Source: Parvibium lacunae (GTDB lineage: Bacteria > Pseudomonadota > Gammaproteobacteria > Burkholderiales > Burkholderiaceae_D). From it: a DNA stretch of 64,000 bases. The DNA is taken from the NCBI RefSeq assembly GCF_003335215.1, contig NZ_QPGB01000003.1:186001-250000 (forward strand). The letters run 5' to 3'. Both the position numbers and the translations under genes were made by a program. Positions 18,556 through 27,096 of this stretch are shown piece after piece. Position 1 is the first letter of the stretch; each line of letters begins with the position of its first letter. A model generated the notes under the pieces. That model was not told where the DNA came from and ran no database searches. It saw nothing but the letters and a program-made list of their open reading frames with translations.

Positions 18556-19208
18556 CACTTGGCCCCTGAAAGTAGCCATTTACTCTCTTCATTTGATAAC
18601 GCCATGCTGGTCTCAACATTGATAAATCGTAACGTTAATTTATCTTGATTCACTTCATCTACTTGAATCGTTTGAATATATTGATCTCCGGCGATCAGAA
18701 CAGATCGAATATAGCGCGCTAGCTCTGGCTGGGGCGTCAATAGCAGGCGCCAGGTCTCTGGGGCCAAAGGCTGACGCCATGTCACTTGGAATTTTTTGGT
18801 GAGATCCTGTGGGTTGAGCCTTAACAACGAGGTAAAGAGTTGGCTCACTTGACCCAGCGCTGGCACATCAGAAATAGAGCGAGCCACTCGCTGTCCGGCA
18901 GGAGAAAATTCAATCATCCCTTTCGGGTGTAACCAATACCGCAACTCAATAGGTTGTGTGATCTGCCACAAAATACCTTCAGGAAGAGGCGCACTGACTA
19001 GAGTGAATGTGCCGCGGCTCTCTAATGGCTTGCGCATGCCATTAATTTGTTTACTTTGCCAAAAATCCCCACGGAAAACGGGTTGGCTCACCATCCGTTC
19101 GCTCACATTGGTTAATACTTGATTAATTTTTTCTGCTTGATTCGCAAAGGTGTTCGGCAGGAAAGAGGCAAACGCTGCTATTACCCCAACCATGACTATT
19201 TTTTTCAT
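18555..19208 (-). CDS. apeL: LolA-like periplasmic carrier, ApeL-like
   Basis: Periplasmic protein of 217 residues with a signal peptide ending NTFANQ. It is of the LolA-like type found in aryl polyene clusters, with the beta-strand pattern RGDFWQSKQINGMRKPLESRGTFTLV, ILWQITQPIELRYWLHPKGM. It probably carries the hydrophobic product or its lipid across the periplasm. ATG 19208 (MKKIVMVGV) is preferred over 19223 because it gives an ordinary signal peptide. It is tightly packed between the thioesterase gene and the exporter gene. Confidence 0.87.
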   Translation of the reverse strand: MKKIVMVGVIAAFASFLPNTFANQAEKINQVLTNVSERMVSQPVFRGDFWQSKQINGMRKPLESRGTFTLVSAPLPEGILWQITQPIELRYWLHPKGMIEFSPAGQRVARSISDVPALGQVSQLFTSLLRLNPQDLTKKFQVTWRQPLAPETWRLLLTPQPELARYIRSVLIAGDQYIQTIQVDEVNQDKLTLRFINVETSMALSNEESKWLLSGAK

Positions 19209-19229
19209 CACAAACCTATACATTGGGGG

Positions 19230-19679
19230 TTAACCGTGGGTAGTCTCATTCATCCAAGACTTTACTTTATTGATCAGAATAGCAGGCGAGGAAAATTGCA
19301 TTTCCTGAGTCTGAAAGTCAATCGCCACTTGGATTGTCTCGGCTCGTGTTAGTAACTGGTTTGAATCCGCGTCAAATAGCTTATAGCTCAGGCGCAATCG
19401 ATACTCATATTCGATTAGATCAGTTTGTATCCGTAATTTCTGGGCATAACGAGCTGGCGCTACGTACTTCAACTGACATTCAATAATAGGCCATGCGTAC
19501 CCAGAGTCGCGCATCTGCGGGTAATCATAGTCAATTTTGCGCAGCAAGTCGGCACGTGCTATTTCACAATACCGCAAATAGTTTCCATGCCAGACAATTT
19601 GTAAAGGATCTAAATCGTTGAAAGGCACCATTAACTCAGTGGTGCTCGTTACCAACGCAGGAGTTGTTGCGAATTTCAT
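19230..19679 (-). CDS. apeK: Acyl-CoA/ACP thioesterase, ApeK-like
   Basis: Hotdog-fold thioesterase of 149 residues in the 4HBT (4-hydroxybenzoyl-CoA thioesterase) family. The N-terminal motif VPFNDLDPLQIVWHGNYLRYCEIARADLL contains the catalytic Asp-type residue and the HGNY element. It occupies the apeK position. In the known pathway ApeK is a thioesterase thought to hydrolyse acyl chains; whether it proofreads or releases product cannot be seen here. It ends seven bases before the LolA-like gene's upstream start candidate. Confidence 0.9.
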   Translation of the reverse strand: MKFATTPALVTSTTELMVPFNDLDPLQIVWHGNYLRYCEIARADLLRKIDYDYPQMRDSGYAWPIIECQLKYVAPARYAQKLRIQTDLIEYEYRLRLSYKLFDADSNQLLTRAETIQVAIDFQTQEMQFSSPAILINKVKSWMNETTHG

Positions 19680-19680
19680 C

Positions 19681-20673
19681 TTATTTCCAAAATGGAAAGA
19701 AATTAAACCACTGTAGCGGTGTGGTCAGGCAGTGTTTTTCGACAATCGTCACGAAGCGCTGTAAGTGCCCTGCCAATACCTGCTCCCGTTGCTTGCGGGG
19801 CAATTCTATTTTCTCAGAAAATCGTTCAATATAGACACGATACTTGGCTCGCCAACTCCAATCACGGGTACGAATACAAAAAAACGAGTACACCGGACAC
19901 TCTAAGACATGCGCCAAAATAAAGGGGCCCGTTGGCCACCGCGCAGGTGTTCCTAGAAAATCAATCTGTAAAAAATGCGGGCTTGCTTCTGAGGGAGTTC
20001 GATCTGCCAGCATGAACAACCATTCTCCCTGCTCTATTTTTTCTCGCCAATGGATCGCTGTATCTGGTCCGATTGTCGTCAATTCAAAGACATTTTCTCT
20101 AAACTTGGCAGTGAGCTTGGTAATAAACTGATTGATTTGCTGAGCATGCTCGGTATGCATCAGGGCGTTGATTGTGTGTGACCGATCCTGACGAGTAAGC
20201 CAGTAGGGAGACGCTGCTGTTTGATATAAGGCTCTTGATACATCGGCATTACCAATATGCGCGCCCAGTAATAAGGCGCCTTGTGGCTGCGCGATTAACT
20301 CTTGCAAAACGTCCGGATTAACTACCTCTATATCAGCGTGGGTGAGATTCCCTGACCAAGCATCAAGACGATCGAGCACACTCCAGCTAAATGCATAAAA
20401 GTGGCGCAGCACCAAACGCCAATTGACTTGGGTCTTTCTCTCGGTGGGTTGCACTGCATTCACACGTTGCAAATAGTCATAAGAAGCTTGCCGGGCTTGC
20501 TGGCCTGTGACAAAAAAATAGAGGCCCACTGGATACAGCAGCAGCACCAAGACTGGCCGTCCCAAGTAGCGCATCGCATACTGCAAACCCAATAGTGCAT
20601 ATTTCGAGCCACGCTCTCGACTTTGCCGCCAGTGTGCTGGTCTGGTACGAGTAGGTGGGCGTTGTTGCAACAT
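19681..20673 (-). CDS. LpxL-type acyltransferase, C-terminal half of ApeJ
   Basis: Membrane-associated acyltransferase of about 330 residues in the lysophospholipid/lipid A acyltransferase family. A hydrophobic segment (RPVLVLLLYPVGLYFFV) precedes the HxxxxD catalytic motif in LLGAHIGNADVSRAL. EQGEWLFMLADRTPSE and PTGPFILAHVLECPVYSFF follow, as in the HtrB/LpxL family. ATG 20673 is chosen because it lies just past the stop of the glycosyltransferase gene; a start at 20736 would overlap that gene by 55 bases. In enterobacteria the same activity is the C-terminal part of a fused GT-acyltransferase (ApeJ). Confidence 0.88.
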   Translation of the reverse strand: MLQQRPPTRTRPAHWRQSRERGSKYALLGLQYAMRYLGRPVLVLLLYPVGLYFFVTGQQARQASYDYLQRVNAVQPTERKTQVNWRLVLRHFYAFSWSVLDRLDAWSGNLTHADIEVVNPDVLQELIAQPQGALLLGAHIGNADVSRALYQTAASPYWLTRQDRSHTINALMHTEHAQQINQFITKLTAKFRENVFELTTIGPDTAIHWREKIEQGEWLFMLADRTPSEASPHFLQIDFLGTPARWPTGPFILAHVLECPVYSFFCIRTRDWSWRAKYRVYIERFSEKIELPRKQREQVLAGHLQRFVTIVEKHCLTTPLQWFNFFPFWK

Positions 20674-20681
20674 AATAAATC

Positions 20682-21413
20682 CTACTCCCAATGGCGGGCG
20701 AGCAAGCGAGGCAAACGAATCAGCATTTCTAAGCATAAGCGGCAGTGCATGACTGTCAACTGTATATTGTCACGCACCATCCGAAAGTGAGAAATACCAT
20801 TTGGGGGGTAAGACACCCGAGTAGGAATAAAGTGAATTTGCCCCCCCGCCCAATAAAAGCGAACCATGATCTCGGTGTCGAATACCATTCTGGGTGGAAT
20901 ACGCCGAGCCTGAATAATCGCCAGGGTGCTCGCGACGGGATAAGCACGGAACCCACACATCGAATCTTGAATCATGAATGAAACGGTCTGCAACCAGACC
21001 AGGCCGTGTGTTAAATAGCGGCCATAAAAACGATGCTTGGGGACAGACTGATCATAAACTGGCTTACCACTCCAGAGGACTGTAGGCTGGGTAGCTATAT
21101 TTTGCAAGAAGAGCGGAATTGTATTTAAATCATGTTGACCGTCAGCATCAATCTGGATCACATGACTGTAGTCGCGAGTCGCTGCATAACGAATCCCATC
21201 CATCACCGCAGCACCTTTGCCGCCATTGGATGGCCGCTCGAGCAGGGTCATCGTTAGATGACGCGCTGCTAAGTCGTGCGCAATTTTTTTCGTTGCCACA
21301 TCGCTACCATCATCGACAACCACAACAGGATAGCCATAACCTAGCAGGGCTTCTACCAGCGCAGGCAGGGTTTGTCCGTGGTTATAAAGCGGGATTAGAA
21401 AAGCCAGTTTCAT
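20682..21413 (-). CDS. Family 2 glycosyltransferase, N-terminal half of ApeJ
   Basis: GT2-fold glycosyltransferase of 243 residues. The nucleotide-sugar-binding DDGSDVATKK and the metal-binding QIDADGQHDL (DxD type) are present, along with SMCGFRAYPV, which resembles polyprenol-phosphate mannose/glucose transferases. It probably glycosylates the lipid anchor or head group of the APE (inference). Its ATG overlaps the apeI stop codon, and the LpxL-like acyltransferase gene follows. Together these two genes replace the single fused apeJ of E. coli-type clusters. Confidence 0.9.
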   Translation of the reverse strand: MKLAFLIPLYNHGQTLPALVEALLGYGYPVVVVDDGSDVATKKIAHDLAARHLTMTLLERPSNGGKGAAVMDGIRYAATRDYSHVIQIDADGQHDLNTIPLFLQNIATQPTVLWSGKPVYDQSVPKHRFYGRYLTHGLVWLQTVSFMIQDSMCGFRAYPVASTLAIIQARRIPPRMVFDTEIMVRFYWAGGQIHFIPTRVSYPPNGISHFRMVRDNIQLTVMHCRLCLEMLIRLPRLLARHWE

Positions 21414-21775
21414 ACTATAAATTGGCCTGATGCATGTTTGCAGTCTTGCGTTCCATCGCCATGACTCACATAAGAAAACGCAAATCCTGTTTGAATCTGC
21501 AGCAAAGTTAACACCACAGTTGTACCAGGTGATATTTTTTTCAGAAATTTAACCTGTTTGAGCGATGAAAAAATCGGCTCAACCTTAAATTCCTGCGCAA
21601 TAAAATACGCTGCCCAATGCACCAGCACCACCCCGGGTAAAATCGGGGCGGCAGGAAAATGCCCAGAAAAAAAACTTAACTCGACAGGAATAAGTAATGT
21701 GATGTTGATCCCAGTCTGGGAATACGATTTATCTTGTACCAAAGGCCAATTATTCTCGGCTAGAGAAGTATTCAT
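21410..21775 (-). CDS. apeI: 3-hydroxyacyl-ACP dehydratase, ApeI-like
   Basis: Short hotdog-fold protein of 121 residues, related to FabA/FabZ. It contains the FSGHFPAAPILPGVVLVHWAAY motif, in which the His of GHFP is catalytic and the LPGV element is typical of the family. In the Xenorhabdus pathway ApeI is the second dehydratase. It overlaps the ligase gene upstream and the GT2 gene downstream by four bases each (ATGA in both cases). Confidence 0.92.
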   Translation of the reverse strand: MNTSLAENNWPLVQDKSYSQTGINITLLIPVELSFFSGHFPAAPILPGVVLVHWAAYFIAQEFKVEPIFSSLKQVKFLKKISPGTTVVLTLLQIQTGFAFSYVSHGDGTQDCKHASGQFIV

Positions 21776-23103
21776 GGTGACTCTCCCGTTGCCAGTAGCT
21801 TCTCAATATTTTTGAGCGGTAACTTACCGCGTTCATCGTAAGGTAAACAATCAATAAAACGCCAATATTTTGGGGTCAGTACACGATCAAAAAACTGATT
21901 GAGATAATCTCTCAATTGCTGATTGATTGCAGCAGCATTGGCGCCTGCGATTTCAACCTTACCCATTGCCGTTGGGACAACAATTGCTGCCAAAGCGTCC
22001 CGCTTGCGTTGTATCAAGCAAACGGCTACTTCTTGCACCCAAGGGTGCTGAAGCAATACGTTCTCCAAGGCATTTAAATCAACTCTTTTTTCACCTAATT
22101 TGATCACTCTATCAATTCGCCCATGTAAAAGGAAAGAGCCTACCGGGTTAATTTCGATATGATCTGGCATACTGATACTTGGATCGATCCAGGCTGCACT
22201 CACCATAGCGGCATCCTGTTGGGCATTCAAAGAAATGCCAGCGAGCGGCTGCCAAAAAGGTGAATTTAGTTGACGGCGCCAAGCAATCGCACCCGTTTCT
22301 GTACTGCCGTAAATCTCTAGGGGATAACAGCCAATTGCGGCTAACCGTTCAGCGTGGTTTTCGGTAAACGGACTCCCGGCAGTCAGGACATCACGCAATT
22401 GTTGTATTGGGGCTAAGCCCACCATATCTGGCAAGCGACTGAGATGCGCTGGCGTTGTGACCAGAATTGGGGTAAGCCCATCCTCATTAATGATTCTTTG
22501 CGCTGCCGCTACCACCTGTTCGGGCATTTCTAAGTGGAATGGCCAAATTGGCAAATTCGCTTGAAACGCCCACAGCCCCCGAAATGTAAAACCATAGAGA
22601 TGGTGATTTGGCACCGTAGAAATAATCGCTGCATTATCTAAATGGATGGGGAGTGACTGTCGTAACGCTTGAACCTCGCGAAGCAAATCGAATAAACGCC
22701 GTTGAATCGCTTTACGCTGACCAATTCGATCGGTTGTCCCTGAGGTGTGTAAGGTAATCGAAATATTAGCGACAGGGTACTGCTGCGCAGTTTGATATTC
22801 AGAGATCGTCGCATTTGACAACGGGCCTAAGCGGCTCAATATGTCTGCCAATGAATTGGTTTCTGTCTGGCGCAGGCCATCGAGTATCACGGGTTGATAG
22901 TTAGGCGGAATCACCACATCGATTTTAGCCACAGCGGCAGCAAAAAAGCCCAACCAAAAGTCCAACCCATCTGATACATCTAATAATAGCGAGGAAGGCG
23001 TGTGTCGTGTCAGATAGTCCGTTAATGTCGCTAGGGATCGTCGCCATTCAGCTCGTCTTTCAACAGCTATCAACCAAATCGGCGTATTTATCTGCATCAG
23101 CAT
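21772..23103 (-). CDS. apeH: AMP-dependent acyl ligase, ApeH-like
   Basis: Adenylate-forming enzyme of 443 residues that is expected to activate the aryl starter acid and load it on an ACP. The phosphate-binding loop is HTSGTTDRIGQRKAIQRR, and the A5 motif is EIYGSTETGAIAWRR. A8 is LHGRIDRVIKLGEKRVDLNALE, and PYDERGKLPLKNIE carries the catalytic Lys near the C-terminus. The usual N-terminal part is shorter than in fatty acyl-CoA synthetases, as in other ApeH proteins. The starter substrate (probably 4-hydroxybenzoate-like) is known only for characterised pathways. Confidence 0.92.
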   Translation of the reverse strand: MLMQINTPIWLIAVERRAEWRRSLATLTDYLTRHTPSSLLLDVSDGLDFWLGFFAAAVAKIDVVIPPNYQPVILDGLRQTETNSLADILSRLGPLSNATISEYQTAQQYPVANISITLHTSGTTDRIGQRKAIQRRLFDLLREVQALRQSLPIHLDNAAIISTVPNHHLYGFTFRGLWAFQANLPIWPFHLEMPEQVVAAAQRIINEDGLTPILVTTPAHLSRLPDMVGLAPIQQLRDVLTAGSPFTENHAERLAAIGCYPLEIYGSTETGAIAWRRQLNSPFWQPLAGISLNAQQDAAMVSAAWIDPSISMPDHIEINPVGSFLLHGRIDRVIKLGEKRVDLNALENVLLQHPWVQEVAVCLIQRKRDALAAIVVPTAMGKVEIAGANAAAINQQLRDYLNQFFDRVLTPKYWRFIDCLPYDERGKLPLKNIEKLLATGESP

Positions 23104-23130
23104 GATCTCGTTCTTAGCATGAGCGGGGCA

Positions 23131-23733
23131 TCAAGTGTGCCGTGGATGGCGGCATTGCCGGTAAATCCACTCACCTAGCAATAGTCCAGCCATCACCAGA
23201 TAGGATAGAACGCCCGTGTAAAAAGCCCAATGTGCATATTGTGCAGAAAACGCTAGGTAGGCTGCGATTAGTCCATTCAAAATCAACCAGACCACCCAAA
23301 TCATCGTTAATTTTTGAAAATAAGATCGAGCGGCAATGGGAATGTGGGGATCTCGCATTCGTGCATAGCGCTCTATCAGCGTTGGGGGCCAAAAAAACGA
23401 CAATAGAAAAGCCAGTGCCGCAATCCAGCTAACCAATGAGGGATAGAGCAGCGCCACCTGCACTTGCCATTGCGCCGAGACCGACAGGACATAGGTTGCG
23501 CCCAAAAGGATGCAGAGAACCGCAATAGCAAAATAGTGGCGGTAGTTAAAAGAGAGAGAGATCTGAAGTGCTGTTCGATGGTAAATAATGAACAATCTCA
23601 TCAACAGCAGCAACAGCGCGATTAATCCTAGGTAAACCACCTTGCCAGCAAACCATTGCCATGCAATCACCCCATAAGCGAGTAGGGGAAAAATCAGCGT
23701 TGTTATCCATACCAGGGCAGACAATAACTGCAT
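23131..23733 (-). CDS. apeG: Integral membrane protein, ApeG-like (COG4648)
   Basis: Inner-membrane protein of 200 residues with six predicted hydrophobic segments (starting SALVWITTLIFPLLAYGVIAW and ending GVLSYLVMAGLLLGEW). It carries the family segment FFWPPTLIERYARMRDPHIPIAARSYFQKLTMIWVVWLILNG. This family is found in aryl polyene clusters but has no assigned activity. It lies between the acyl carrier protein gene apeF and the ligase gene apeH in the canonical order. Confidence 0.88.
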   Translation of the reverse strand: MQLLSALVWITTLIFPLLAYGVIAWQWFAGKVVYLGLIALLLLLMRLFIIYHRTALQISLSFNYRHYFAIAVLCILLGATYVLSVSAQWQVQVALLYPSLVSWIAALAFLLSFFWPPTLIERYARMRDPHIPIAARSYFQKLTMIWVVWLILNGLIAAYLAFSAQYAHWAFYTGVLSYLVMAGLLLGEWIYRQCRHPRHT

Positions 23734-23742
23734 CGGCTAATC

Positions 23743-23994
23743 CTAGTGCTGCTTATATTTAACCAGCATATCAATCACGTCGCCAACTGTCTTCACCTGC
23801 CTAACCTGTTCTACTTCCACGCTTTGTGTGACCGAGTCTTGTAATTGGATTGCCAACTCAACCAGATCGATACTATCCAAATCCAAATCTTCAATCAGCC
23901 GGGTATCAGGAGTCAGGCGCGCCGATTCAATCTCAAATGTCGCGCTCAAAATGCCATAGACGGTATCTTGCGCTTCTTTATAAACCACTTCCAT
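23743..23994 (-). CDS. apeF: Acyl carrier protein, ApeF-like
   Basis: Acyl carrier protein of 83 residues from ATG 23994. The phosphopantetheine attachment motif is DLDLDSIDLVELAIQ, with the modified Ser in the middle. The start at 23994 gives a normal ACP length; an in-frame start at 24048 would overlap the upstream ACP gene by 29 bases. It is the second of two adjacent ACPs, as in characterised aryl polyene clusters, and differs clearly from its neighbour. Confidence 0.92.
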   Translation of the reverse strand: MEVVYKEAQDTVYGILSATFEIESARLTPDTRLIEDLDLDSIDLVELAIQLQDSVTQSVEVEQVRQVKTVGDVIDMLVKYKQH

Positions 23995-24019
23995 AGTTAC
24001 AACATCCTTAGTCTCTTTT

Positions 24020-24289
24020 TTAGCCAGTAACGAATACGCCGCGCTCACGGACTAAATTCGCTAGGGTTCTCACTGAATAAAAGTATTGTTTATTATTTGG
24101 GTTATTGGCTTCCAAGGACACTTGAAATTGCTTACGTAAGGCAACGCCGAGCTCAAGGGCATCAATCGAATCAAGGCCAAGCCCCTCGCCGAAGAGTGGC
24201 AGATCATCAGCGATCTGATCAGGCGTTAACTCTTCCAGATCGAGGGTTTCGATCAACATGGCTTTAATCTGAGTTTCTAACGTATCCAT
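24020..24289 (-). CDS. apeE: Acyl carrier protein, ApeE-like
   Basis: Acyl carrier protein of 89 residues, with the phosphopantetheine motif GEGLGLDSIDALELGVALRKQF. In the Xenorhabdus system ApeE carries the growing polyene chain during elongation, while ApeF has a distinct role. Which of the two serves which step here is inferred from order alone. Its start overlaps the end of the acyltransferase gene by 26 bases. Confidence 0.92.
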   Translation of the reverse strand: MDTLETQIKAMLIETLDLEELTPDQIADDLPLFGEGLGLDSIDALELGVALRKQFQVSLEANNPNNKQYFYSVRTLANLVRERGVFVTG

Positions 24290-25076
24290 ATACTTTCAAT
24301 TTATCTAAAAAAAAACGGTGCAGGGCATGATTAAATGTCCGAACCTTGACCTGTATTGGGCGCGACTGTTGCCGAATCGCCTCGAGAGAATCATCCCCAG
24401 ACGGCAAGCCTTCAGGCACAACCGTATATTGATAAGGTTGATCTGGTACATCATGCCAAGCCTGATGCTTCGCCAACGACAACGGATAACAATTCAAAAT
24501 GACTGGCTGCAAATGCGCTTTGACCCGCAAGATCAAGTTTGCTGCTCCACGCTGAAAAATACCCAGCCCGCCAGCAGGGCTGCGTGTACCCTCAGGGAAC
24601 ATAATGATTGTTTTGCCTTCTTGCAAATAACGCATAGAGAGCGCCAACGCCTGTTCTGGATACTGATTACTGACATACCCAGCCAACCGCACAAAACTGC
24701 GCGACCACGGCCAATTCATCGCGCTTGATTTTACGATACAAAGAGCATCAGGCACTAACGAAAATAGCACAACAATATCTAAATAAGTCGGGTGGTTAGC
24801 TATCAGCAATTGACCCTCTTGGCCTACCGTGGCACCCAATGCTTGGCGATTACGAACGTCCAGTTTCATACAGCCCGTAAATTGCAGTACAGCAATCAAT
24901 AAACGACATAAATAATGAATCGCTTGCCGAGTCAGGAATTGTAACTGTGGATTTACCCGGCCTTTCCCATAAGCTATTGGTAACGCCAACAACGCTAGGA
25001 TGCACCCAATAAGCGCATAGCTAATGAAGCAAGCTACCGTTACCGCCCGCCGCCAGAGATAGTTTACTTTAGCCAT
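24264..25076 (-). CDS. apeD: PlsC-type acyltransferase, ApeD-like
   Basis: 1-acyl-glycerol-3-phosphate-acyltransferase family enzyme of about 270 residues, with one or two N-terminal membrane helices (VACFISYALIGCILALLALPIAYG). The catalytic NHPTYLDIV (NHxxxxD) and FPEGTRSPAGGLG motifs are intact. The ATG at 25076 overlaps the stop of the chain-length-factor gene by eight bases, and a longer start at 25169 would run well into that gene. It probably acylates the lipid part of the APE. Confidence 0.9.
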   Translation of the reverse strand: MAKVNYLWRRAVTVACFISYALIGCILALLALPIAYGKGRVNPQLQFLTRQAIHYLCRLLIAVLQFTGCMKLDVRNRQALGATVGQEGQLLIANHPTYLDIVVLFSLVPDALCIVKSSAMNWPWSRSFVRLAGYVSNQYPEQALALSMRYLQEGKTIIMFPEGTRSPAGGLGIFQRGAANLILRVKAHLQPVILNCYPLSLAKHQAWHDVPDQPYQYTVVPEGLPSGDDSLEAIRQQSRPIQVKVRTFNHALHRFFLDKLKVYGYVRNSD

Positions 25077-25920
25077 GCGTGGCCCCATCACCCAGCGTGC
25101 TGAATTGCCAGTGCCATTCATACCGCTCAGTGGCAGCAGACGTCGTGGCCACGTCACAAGCGTCGCCATGCCTCGCGATTAGACTTTTGGCAAATAAATA
25201 AGCGCTTGGCCAGCCCAGAGAATGCGGCGCTAAAGGAACCGCCATGGACCCAGTCATAGAGTCGGTACGGCCTCCCCCCTGCAAGTTGCAGGCCACTGTC
25301 TGCTCTTTGGCACTGGCTGCCCCAAGCAATAAACATAATGCGAGTGGGGTTTCCTGCTCATCCTGATAACCTTGATAAATCTCAGGCACCGGGAAATCAA
25401 CGTAGAGATACAAATGGGGGGTATCGGCTAGTTGACTTCTCGTGGCCGCCTCAATCAACCCGAACCAAAATGTATCGCGGCCTGCAGATAGCGCAACCGA
25501 AGGCTGTTGGTTTGCCTTAATAATCGCCGCCAAGCCTGCCACGGCATTGTGTACCGTTAGGCCGAAATTTGTTGGCGAAAGGGGTTCTTGGCGAGCTATT
25601 GCCTCTAACATCTCGACTGTTCGAGTCAAATCGCCGTGTCGAGAAGCAAACACCATTGGCATGGACAAGGCTGCTTGGCACCGACTTTGTAGATCATTTA
25701 AGCAAGCCAGGCTGGCCCGGCCATAGGTACTTAAACGGCGGCGTACCATCGGGTCAATAAACTGGACCGCCGGGGTAACGGCAGACACCCGTTGCGCGAT
25801 CATCGCCGATTGTCCAGCAGATGCTAAGGGCGCTTGAGTGCCTGTTGTCACCATGGAAGAGAGAGTGTCCAGCTCGGGGGCCCATAACTGCCAATCTAGG
25901 ATATTAAAACCGAGCTGCAT
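25069..25920 (-). CDS. apeC: Ketosynthase-like chain length factor, ApeC-like
   Basis: Ketosynthase-fold protein of 283 residues, short for the family. At the place of the nucleophile it has FGLTVHNAVAGLAAI, with Asn and Ala where a ketosynthase carries Cys. This matches the chain-length-factor role of ApeC, which pairs with ApeO. Homologs begin near FNILDWQLWAPEL, so ATG 25920 is chosen; an ATG at 25929 is just behind GAGGGAG. It is the first gene of the APE operon. The candidate -10 element TACAAT (about 26006-26011 on the plus strand as ATTGTA-like) has no good -35, so I assign no promoter. Confidence 0.87.
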   Translation of the reverse strand: MQLGFNILDWQLWAPELDTLSSMVTTGTQAPLASAGQSAMIAQRVSAVTPAVQFIDPMVRRRLSTYGRASLACLNDLQSRCQAALSMPMVFASRHGDLTRTVEMLEAIARQEPLSPTNFGLTVHNAVAGLAAIIKANQQPSVALSAGRDTFWFGLIEAATRSQLADTPHLYLYVDFPVPEIYQGYQDEQETPLALCLLLGAASAKEQTVACNLQGGGRTDSMTGSMAVPLAPHSLGWPSAYLFAKSLIARHGDACDVATTSAATERYEWHWQFSTLGDGATHG

Positions 25921-26020
25921 CACCACCATCTCTCCCTCTATGCATGCGAGAAAATGCGCTCTGCCACCTCGCACTGATTAACACTGTTTCTGATTGTAAC
26001 ATTCGCCTATGACAGGCGAA

Positions 26021-26899
26021 TTAACCGAGTCGTTCAGTCATAAATTGCGCCAGCGCCTGCACCGCTTCACTTGCTTCCGCTTGGTTGTAATGCAAGGCGA
26101 CGCGAATATCGGCCAAGCTCGGCATCCCATCACTTACCCCCAACACGGCCAAACCATCTGGTACCGTGCTGGCCGCCAATACGGTCACCCCGAGTCCAGC
26201 CAAAACCCCGGCTTTGATCCCCCCAAAACTCGGGCTGGTATAAGCAATGCGCCAAGGCTGGCCCAGCCCCTCCAAGGTTTCCAACATCCGCTGCCGATAC
26301 ACACAGCCTTGCGGCGCCACGATTAAGGGCAGTGGCCGACGCGTCTGCACCGGATGCTGAGGACTACCGACCCACACCAATTTTTCGGCCCAACTCTGCG
26401 CTTTGAGCTGGACTTTTGAGGCCCCCTTGGTCGCCGCGCTATCGGTATGCAGGCCAAACACCAAGTCGTACTCGCCGCGCTCCAATTTAGCGAGTAAATG
26501 CGTAGAGAGTTCGCAGCCCACCTCAATCGCAATATCGGGATAGCGTTGCGCAAAGCGGCCGAGAATGTCCGGCAAAAAAGAATCCGCATATTCATTCGGT
26601 ACGCCCAGCCGAACCACCCCAGCGAGGCCGGATTTACTGAGGCGAGCGATGGCTTCATCGTTCAAACGCAACATGGGCCGAGCATAAGACAGCAGTACCC
26701 GGCCCTCATCGGTGAGATTGAAGCCGCGCCCCTCACGCACCAATAAGTTAGCGCCCACCATCTCCTGCAAGCGCTTTATTTGTAGACTAATCGCTGGCTG
26801 AGAGCGCCCCAGCAGGGCCCCAGCGGGGGAAAAGCCGCCCTCATCGACCACGGCGACAAAGGTGCGCAATAAGTCAGTTGCTAGATTTTTTTGGGCCAT
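26021..26899 (-). CDS. LysR-type transcriptional regulator
   Basis: LysR-family regulator of 292 residues. The helix-turn-helix segment is LLRTFVAVVDEGGFSPAGALLGRSQPAISLQIKRLQEMVGANLLVREGRGFNLTDEGR. The effector domain starts near GVVRLGVPNEYADSFLPDIL, which most resembles the LrhA/HexA/PecT group. It is divergent from gcvH, with repeated AAGTAT/ATACTT half-sites between them, and lies directly upstream of apeC on the same strand, about 100 bp away. It could therefore regulate itself, gcvH-gcvP or the pigment operon; the sequence does not decide. Confidence 0.9.
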   Translation of the reverse strand: MAQKNLATDLLRTFVAVVDEGGFSPAGALLGRSQPAISLQIKRLQEMVGANLLVREGRGFNLTDEGRVLLSYARPMLRLNDEAIARLSKSGLAGVVRLGVPNEYADSFLPDILGRFAQRYPDIAIEVGCELSTHLLAKLERGEYDLVFGLHTDSAATKGASKVQLKAQSWAEKLVWVGSPQHPVQTRRPLPLIVAPQGCVYRQRMLETLEGLGQPWRIAYTSPSFGGIKAGVLAGLGVTVLAASTVPDGLAVLGVSDGMPSLADIRVALHYNQAEASEAVQALAQFMTERLG

Positions 26900-26937
26900 A
26901 CTGGTTTACTGTTTGGTCTGCTGTTTGAGTGATGCAG

Positions 26938-26986
26938 AAGTATTTACAAAATTTATACTTCGATTATAAGTATTGATTCGACTTAT
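26938..26986. promoter_or_regulatory. Array of AAGTAT/ATACTT half-sites between lysR and gcvH
   Basis: AAGTAT (26938-26943), ATACTT (26955-26960) and AAGTAT (26968-26973) form two overlapping perfect inverted repeats with 11- and 7-bp spacers. A further ATAAGT...ACTTAT pair ends at 26986. Clustered dyads of this type in a divergent promoter region are typical LysR-regulator binding sites. No glycine riboswitch was recognised in this leader. Confidence 0.65.
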
Positions 26987-27096
26987 AGCCACTCCCTGCT
27001 TATCATTGCGTGCTAATGTCCTGCTGTTGTTCTGCTATTGTCTTGTTTCAGGTGCTTTTTGCAGACCAACTTACCAATTAACTGACCGAGGAAAAT

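Noticed and set aside
26000-26020. Inverted repeat ATTCGCC/GGCGAAT as a terminator of lysR
   Set aside because: The stem is perfect, but no T run follows on the minus strand. It could be an operator or weak hairpin, and no call is made.
26900-27096. Possible glycine riboswitch before gcvH
   Set aside because: I could not find the conserved glycine aptamer core. The region is explained better by the dyad array.
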